A stretch of 8,511 nucleotides of DNA from Thermoguttaceae bacterium (GTDB lineage: Bacteria; Planctomycetota; Planctomycetia; Pirellulales; Thermoguttaceae). Within the stretch, counting starts at the first letter, position 1. Each line of letters begins with the position of its first letter. The notes beneath the pieces are model-generated. The model was not told the origin of the DNA, searched no databases, and worked only from the letters and a program-made list of their open reading frames with translations. The translations under genes and the position numbers were made by a program. Shown piece after piece: positions 5,592 through 8,511 of the stretch. Location of the stretch: contig JAFYVO010000381.1 of NCBI GenBank assembly GCA_017549085.1, positions 1-8,511 on the forward strand, read 5' to 3'.

Positions 5592-5648
5592 ATGGAAAAT
5601 ATAGAGAAATTAAGCAAATTGATTTGGAATATTGGTTTTGTTTGGTAA
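5592..5648 (+). pseudogene. 18-codon ORF resembling the start of a type I methylase (HsdM), possible remnant
   Basis: The frame reads MENIEKLSKLIWNIGFVW and then stops at TAA (5646-5648). Residues 5-14 (EKLSKLIWNI) resemble the N-terminal helix of type I restriction-modification M subunits, where '..LIWNIADLLRG' is common. The match breaks off after NI. The DNA is AT-rich, uses AAA, ATA and TTA codons unlike the neighbouring genes, and sits in the AT-rich part of the gap. There is no strong SD. It may be a fragment left after loss of a foreign gene, or a chance short frame; ten residues cannot decide. Confidence 0.25.
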
Positions 5649-5725
5649 AATCGGCGTAATCGTCATTCTTTAATTCTTGCTTTTCGACGGCGCGGCGCGA
5701 CTTGAAAATTTTTTACGCGTTCGTC

Positions 5726-5754
5726 TTGCGGTTTGACGGCGTTTCGATTATACT
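5726..5754 (+). promoter_or_regulatory. Sigma70-like promoter for parA
   Basis: TTGCGG (5726-5731) and TATACT (5749-5754) are 17 nt apart. The predicted start near 5761 leaves a leader of about 100 nt before the parA ATG. Confidence 0.6.
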
Positions 5755-5863
5755 GTCAGCGTCGAGTTTTTGAAGCGCGGCGCGTTTCGAGAGGCTCGCG
5801 TCGAGCGCTTGGGCCCGACGAAACGGATTTTGGCGGCGACAAACGGTTTGAAAGGAACGAAAA

Positions 5864-6667
5864 ATGCGAACGATCGCGGTGATGAATCAAAAGGGGGGCG
5901 TCGGAAAAACGACGACGGCGGTGAACGTGAGCGCGGCGTTGGCCGCTTCCGGAGCGAAGGTCGCGCTGATCGACCTCGACCCTCAGGCGCACGCGTCGCT
6001 TCACTTTGGCGTTACGTTTGAATCGGAGTTTCCGTCGGTGTACGACGTGTTGGTTAACGACGAATCGCTGGCGGCCGTTCGCCGTCAAGTCGCGGAGAAT
6101 CTTTGGTTGGTTCCGGCGCACCTTGACTTGGCCGCCGCCGACTTCGAACTGTCGAGCGTTTTTGGGCGCGAAATGATTTTGCGGGACAAAATCGCCGCCG
6201 ACGATATGGAATTCGATTACATTATCGTCGACTGTCCGCCGTCGTTGGGCGTCTTGACGTTGAACGCGCTTTCCGCCGTCGAAGAGGTTTTTATTCCGTT
6301 GCAGCCTCACTTCCTCGCGCTGCACGGGTTGAGCAAACTCTTGCAAACGGTCGAGTTGGTTTCGAAGCGCTTGAACTCGAAACTCCGCGTTTCCGGCGTC
6401 GTGCTGTGTATGTTCGAAGGGCGCACCGCGTTGGCGAAGGAAGTCGCCGGCGACGTGCGGGCGTTTATGGAGAGCGAACGCGGCGCGACGTCTCCGTGGA
6501 GCGACGCGATCGTTTTTGAGACGAACATTCGACGCAACGTTCGCTTGGCCGAAGCGCCGAGTTTCGGACAGTCGATTTTCGATTACGACCCGCGTTCGAA
6601 CGGCGCCGAGGATTACGGCGCGCTCGTCAAAGAGATTGTCGCGATGCGTTCGAGCGGCGACGTTTGA
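5864..6667 (+). CDS. parA: ParA/Soj-family ATPase (partitioning protein)
   Basis: The 267-residue protein is a full-length ParA/MinD-type P-loop ATPase. It shows the deviant Walker A motif KGGVGKTT (10-17) with the signature Lys10 and catalytic Lys15, switch I DLDPQ (37-41) and Walker B YIIVDCPP with Asp123 (119-126). The C-terminal ETNIRRNVRLAEAPSFGQ (219-236) and the following YDPRSNGAEDY are typical of chromosomal Soj/ParA. There is no N-terminal DNA-binding extension, so it is the short Soj type. These ATPases form ATP-dependent dimers on nucleoid DNA and move ParB-parS complexes, or in orphan forms other cargo. AAAGGA (5851-5856) lies 7 nt upstream of the ATG. The next gene is queF, not parB, and no parS-like palindrome was seen nearby, so its partner is not visible and the chromosomal partition role is inference. 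Confidence 0.9.
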   Translation: MRTIAVMNQKGGVGKTTTAVNVSAALAASGAKVALIDLDPQAHASLHFGVTFESEFPSVYDVLVNDESLAAVRRQVAENLWLVPAHLDLAAADFELSSVFGREMILRDKIAADDMEFDYIIVDCPPSLGVLTLNALSAVEEVFIPLQPHFLALHGLSKLLQTVELVSKRLNSKLRVSGVVLCMFEGRTALAKEVAGDVRAFMESERGATSPWSDAIVFETNIRRNVRLAEAPSFGQSIFDYDPRSNGAEDYGALVKEIVAMRSSGDV

Positions 6668-6708
6668 CGGCGAAGCGGAAAGAACTCGCAAAGTAATAAG
6701 GACAGAAC

Positions 6709-6727
6709 GGAACGTTGTTAACGTTTC
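6709..6727 (+). promoter_or_regulatory. Hairpin between parA and queF
   Basis: GGAACGTT (6709-6716) and AACGTTTC (6720-6727) form an 8-bp stem with one G-T pair and a 3-nt loop, 32 nt upstream of the queF ATG. There is no T tract, so it is not a standard terminator. It could influence queF translation or mRNA stability. It does not resemble a preQ1 riboswitch. Confidence 0.35.
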
Positions 6728-6759
6728 TTGAAAACATATCGCAAAAAAAGGAGCCGAAA

Positions 6760-7143
6760 ATGTCGTTCGTGCAAACCTCGAACCCGTCCCCGGAAATGCT
6801 GGAATTCTTCGACAACCCGTACCCGAACCGCGACTACAAAATCACGCACGTCGCGCCGGAATTCACGTCCCTTTGCCCGAAAACCGGCCAACCGGACTAC
6901 GGGACGCTGACCTTCGAGATCATTCCGGACAAAATTTGCGTCGAGCTGAAAAGTTTGAAACTCTACCTGCAAGCGTTCCGTCAAGAAGGAATCTTCTACG
7001 AACGCGTTACGAACCGCATTCTCGACGACTTGGCCGAAGCGATGAAACCGCGCTATATGAAGCTGACCGCCGAATTTACGCCGCGCGGCGGGTTGCATTC
7101 GATCGTCGAAGTCGAGTACGTTTCTCCCGACTGGAAAAAATAA
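6760..7143 (+). CDS. queF: NADPH-dependent 7-cyano-7-deazaguanine reductase QueF
   Basis: This is the short, single-domain QueF (127 residues) of the tunnelling (T) fold. It reduces the nitrile of preQ0 to the amine preQ1 in queuosine biosynthesis. The catalytic Cys39 lies in FTSLCPKTGQPDYG (35-48), and Asp46 is seven residues later, as in the family. The family signature ELKSLKLY (62-69) follows, then FRQEGIFYERVTNRILDDL (73-91) with substrate-binding Glu81, and a closing FTPRGGLHSIVEVEY. The position before Glu81 is Tyr, where the well-studied Bacillus enzyme has His. An upstream in-frame ATG at 6715 would add 15 unrelated residues. AAGGAG at 6748-6753, 6 nt before the ATG at 6760, fixes the start. 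The gene may be read through from parA, as the 92-nt gap has no clear terminator. No other queuosine gene is in the window. Confidence 0.95.
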   Translation: MSFVQTSNPSPEMLEFFDNPYPNRDYKITHVAPEFTSLCPKTGQPDYGTLTFEIIPDKICVELKSLKLYLQAFRQEGIFYERVTNRILDDLAEAMKPRYMKLTAEFTPRGGLHSIVEVEYVSPDWKK

Positions 7144-7235
7144 GCGTCGCGAACCGAGGGAACTTCGCGAAAGTCGAAGCGGCAATTAGACGGGCCAAAC
7201 TCGCGTCGGAGAAATTTTAGCGTTTTTTGAGCGAA

Positions 7236-7262
7236 AAGGGCGTTTTTTCTTGGCGCGCCCTT
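7236..7262 (-). terminator. Weak terminator-like hairpin downstream of queF
   Basis: AAGGGCG (7236-7242) pairs perfectly with CGCCCTT (7256-7262) around a 13-nt loop. Only the minus strand has a T run after the stem (four T at 7234-7237, overlapping it), and no minus-strand gene precedes it. T-rich stretches at 7223-7228 and 7243-7248 may help end queF transcription instead. Confidence 0.25.
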
Positions 7263-7271
7263 AGGGTCTCC

Positions 7272-7299
7272 TTGCGGCTTTGCGCGACGCGAGTATAAT
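7272..7299 (+). promoter_or_regulatory. Sigma70-like promoter for the aminotransferase gene
   Basis: TTGCGG (7272-7277) and a perfect TATAAT (7294-7299) are 16 nt apart. The predicted start near 7306 gives a leader of about 90 nt. The -35 hexamer is identical to that proposed for parA. Confidence 0.65.
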
Positions 7300-7330
7300 A
7301 GGTAAGATTTACCCGGCGCCGTCGGGCCCT

Positions 7331-7351
7331 TCGACGCGGCGAAAGCGTCGA
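7331..7351 (+). promoter_or_regulatory. Leader hairpin of the aminotransferase mRNA
   Basis: TCGACGC (7331-7337) and GCGTCGA (7345-7351) form a perfect 7-bp stem around GGCGAAA, about 45 nt ahead of the start codon. No T tract follows, so it is not a terminator. A role in mRNA stability or translation is possible. Confidence 0.35.
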
Positions 7352-7396
7352 CGAGGAAAAATACGCAAAGAAGGCAACTTTGAGGAGTTGAGAAAA

Positions 7397-8511
7397 ATGG
7401 CGATCGCTCTCTCTAAAATCGTTCAAGGAATGGAACCGTCCGCGACCCTCGCGATGTCCGCGAAGGCGAAAGAGTTGAAAGCGAAGGGGGAAAAGGTGGT
7501 CGACTTGAGCGTCGGCGAACCGGACTTCAACACGCCGAAACACATTTGCGAAGCCGCGGTCGCCGCGATGAACGCCGGTTACACGCGCTACACCGTCGCC
7601 AGCGGTATTCCGGCCTTGAAGGAAGCGATCTGCGCCGACTATCTCGCGCGCTTCGGGCTCGAATACAAACCGTCGCAAATCGTCGTTTCGAACGGCGCGA
7701 AACACTCGCTCCACAACGCGTTTTTCTGCACGTTGAACCCGGGGGACGAAGCGATTTTGCCGGCTCCGTATTGGGTCAGCTACGCCGAGTTGATCAAGCT
7801 GTCCGGCGCCGTTCCGGTGATCGTTCCGACTCGCGAAGAAGACGATTTCAAACTGACGCCGGAAGCGTTGCGCGCCGCGATCACGCCGAAAACGCGGATG
7901 TTGCTCCTCTGCAGCCCGTCGAACCCGACCGGCTCCTGTTATACGCGTTCCGAATTGGAAGCGTTGGCCGATATCGCGATTGAAAACGATCTTTTCGTCG
8001 TTTCGGACGAAATTTACGAACGCTTGGTTTACGACGGCGCGCCGTTCGCCAGCTTCCCGACGTTGCGCGAAGGCTTGGCCGACCGTACGATCGTGATCAA
8101 CGGCGTCAGCAAGACGTACGCGATGACCGGTTGGCGCGTCGGGTGGACGCTCGCGCCGGAAAACGTTTCGAAGAAGATGGCGAGCTTGCAAAGCCAAGAA
8201 ACGTCGAACCCGTGCAGCGTCAGTCAATACGCCGCGTTGGCCGCCGTTTCCGGCGATCAAAGTTGCGTCGACGCGATGCGCGCCGAGTTCGAAAAGCGCC
8301 GCGACTACGTCGCCGGTCGCATCGCCGAAATCCCGGGGATGACGTGCGGCAAAATGGGGGGCGCGTTTTACGCTTTCTTCAACGTGCAACCTTTCTTGGG
8401 GCGCGAATACAACGGCGTCAAGGTCGAGACGAGCCAAGATTGGTGTATGGCGCTTCTCGAACAAAAGAAGGTCGCGACGGTGATGGGGAGCGCGTTCGGC
8501 GCCGAAGGTTA
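7397..8511 (+). CDS. Class I PLP-dependent aminotransferase, aspartate aminotransferase type (runs off right edge)
   Basis: The 371 visible codons encode a fold-type I aminotransferase of the Ib aspartate aminotransferase subgroup, which moves the amino group between aspartate and 2-oxoglutarate. Some Ib members also act on prephenate. Seen in order are the substrate-side VGEPDFNTP (39-47), GYTRYTVASGIPALKEAI (61-78), the PLP phosphate-binding SNGAKHSL (98-105), PAPYWVSY (122-129) with the ring-stacking Trp126, SNPTG (175-179) with Asn176, SDEIYERLVYDG (203-214) with Asp204 and Tyr207, and the Schiff-base Lys239 in NGVSKTYAMTGWRVGW (235-250), with phosphate-binding Arg247. The usual length is near 395-400 residues, so about 25-30 are missing, probably including the substrate carboxylate-binding Arg. 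GAGGAG at 7382-7387, 9 nt upstream of ATG 7397, fixes the start. Aspartate versus prephenate preference cannot be settled from this sequence. Confidence 0.93.
   Translation, partial: MAIALSKIVQGMEPSATLAMSAKAKELKAKGEKVVDLSVGEPDFNTPKHICEAAVAAMNAGYTRYTVASGIPALKEAICADYLARFGLEYKPSQIVVSNGAKHSLHNAFFCTLNPGDEAILPAPYWVSYAELIKLSGAVPVIVPTREEDDFKLTPEALRAAITPKTRMLLLCSPSNPTGSCYTRSELEALADIAIENDLFVVSDEIYERLVYDGAPFASFPTLREGLADRTIVINGVSKTYAMTGWRVGWTLAPENVSKKMASLQSQETSNPCSVSQYAALAAVSGDQSCVDAMRAEFEKRRDYVAGRIAEIPGMTCGKMGGAFYAFFNVQPFLGREYNGVKVETSQDWCMALLEQKKVATVMGSAFGAEG

Larger units (their letters stand above)
5033..5863. other. 831-bp intergenic region between divergent YTV and parA genes
   Basis: This gap separates divergently transcribed genes and holds no long convincing reading frame. 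Its YTV side carries that gene's promoter. The middle (5345-5450) has clustered hairpins. At 5503-5531 CGTCGC, GCGACG and GTCGCGCC can form two rival hairpins sharing GCGAC. From about 5440 to 5670 the sequence becomes AT-rich compared with the flanking genes, and it contains an 18-codon ORF at 5592-5648. The repeated TAAATTT at 5314-5330 is a further AT-rich island. Its length is unusual for this otherwise compact window; it may contain an untranslated RNA gene or the remains of a deleted gene. Confidence 0.6.

Noticed and set aside
5756..6691. A 311-codon open frame on the minus strand over parA
   Set aside because: Antisense shadow of a clear ParA gene; Arg-rich with no domain signs.
6668..6759. 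A preQ1 riboswitch ahead of queF
   Set aside because: Neither the compact preQ1-I pattern nor a larger class could be recognised; only a simple hairpin is present.
7217..8464. A 415-codon open frame on the minus strand over the aminotransferase
   Set aside because: It is antisense to a gene with every catalytic motif intact; its Arg-rich composition is a product of NCG codon bias.

Overview
The window looks like part of a planctomycete chromosome, probably from the Pirellula/Thermogutta side of the phylum. Two genes suggest this. One is a secreted, cysteine-rich protein built on the YTV repeat, a family known mainly from planctomycetes. The other is a membrane-anchored LptC/OstA-like protein of a planctomycetal type. 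Coding regions favour NCG codons strongly (TCG, CCG, ACG, GCG) and are rich in CpG. That bias removes stop codons from antisense frames and creates many long spurious reading frames.

Layout, left to right. (1) 1-647, minus: the N-terminal part of the LptC/OstA-like protein, running off the left edge, with a sigma70-type promoter upstream. (2) 859-1530, minus: rex, the NADH/NAD+-sensing repressor, with its own promoter and a long inverted repeat in its leader. (3) 1531-1846: a regulatory gap with the rex promoter, an orphan plus-strand terminator and the tRNA promoter. (4) 1847-1917, plus: tRNA-Gly(CCC), followed by a 73-bp tandem duplication in which each copy ends in an intrinsic terminator. 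(5) 2151-3023, minus: a DUF89/ARMT1-like damage-control phosphatase with a clear terminator. (6) 3218-5020, minus: a 600-residue secreted YTV-repeat protein with two different 30-residue repeat arrays. (7) 5033-5863: an 831-bp gap, partly AT-rich, holding the YTV promoter, a set of hairpins that may be a structured RNA, an 18-codon ORF that may be a type I methylase (hsdM) remnant, and the parA promoter. (8) 5864-6667, plus: a ParA/Soj ATPase with no parB in view. (9) 6760-7143, plus: queF, the preQ1-forming nitrile reductase. (10) 7397 to the right edge, plus: a class I aminotransferase of the aspartate aminotransferase type, cut before its C-terminus.

Most genes are transcribed separately. 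Five of the six proposed promoters have TTG-starting -35 boxes 16-17 bp from a TATAAT-like -10; the sixth, for the YTV gene, is weaker. Possible cooperation between genes is limited. Rex, the phosphatase, QueF and the aminotransferase are housekeeping or metabolic. The YTV and LptC/OstA-like proteins concern the cell envelope. No complete new multi-gene system is visible. The least explained parts are the YTV repeat architecture, the duplicated terminator after the tRNA, and the structured stretch at 5345-5450.
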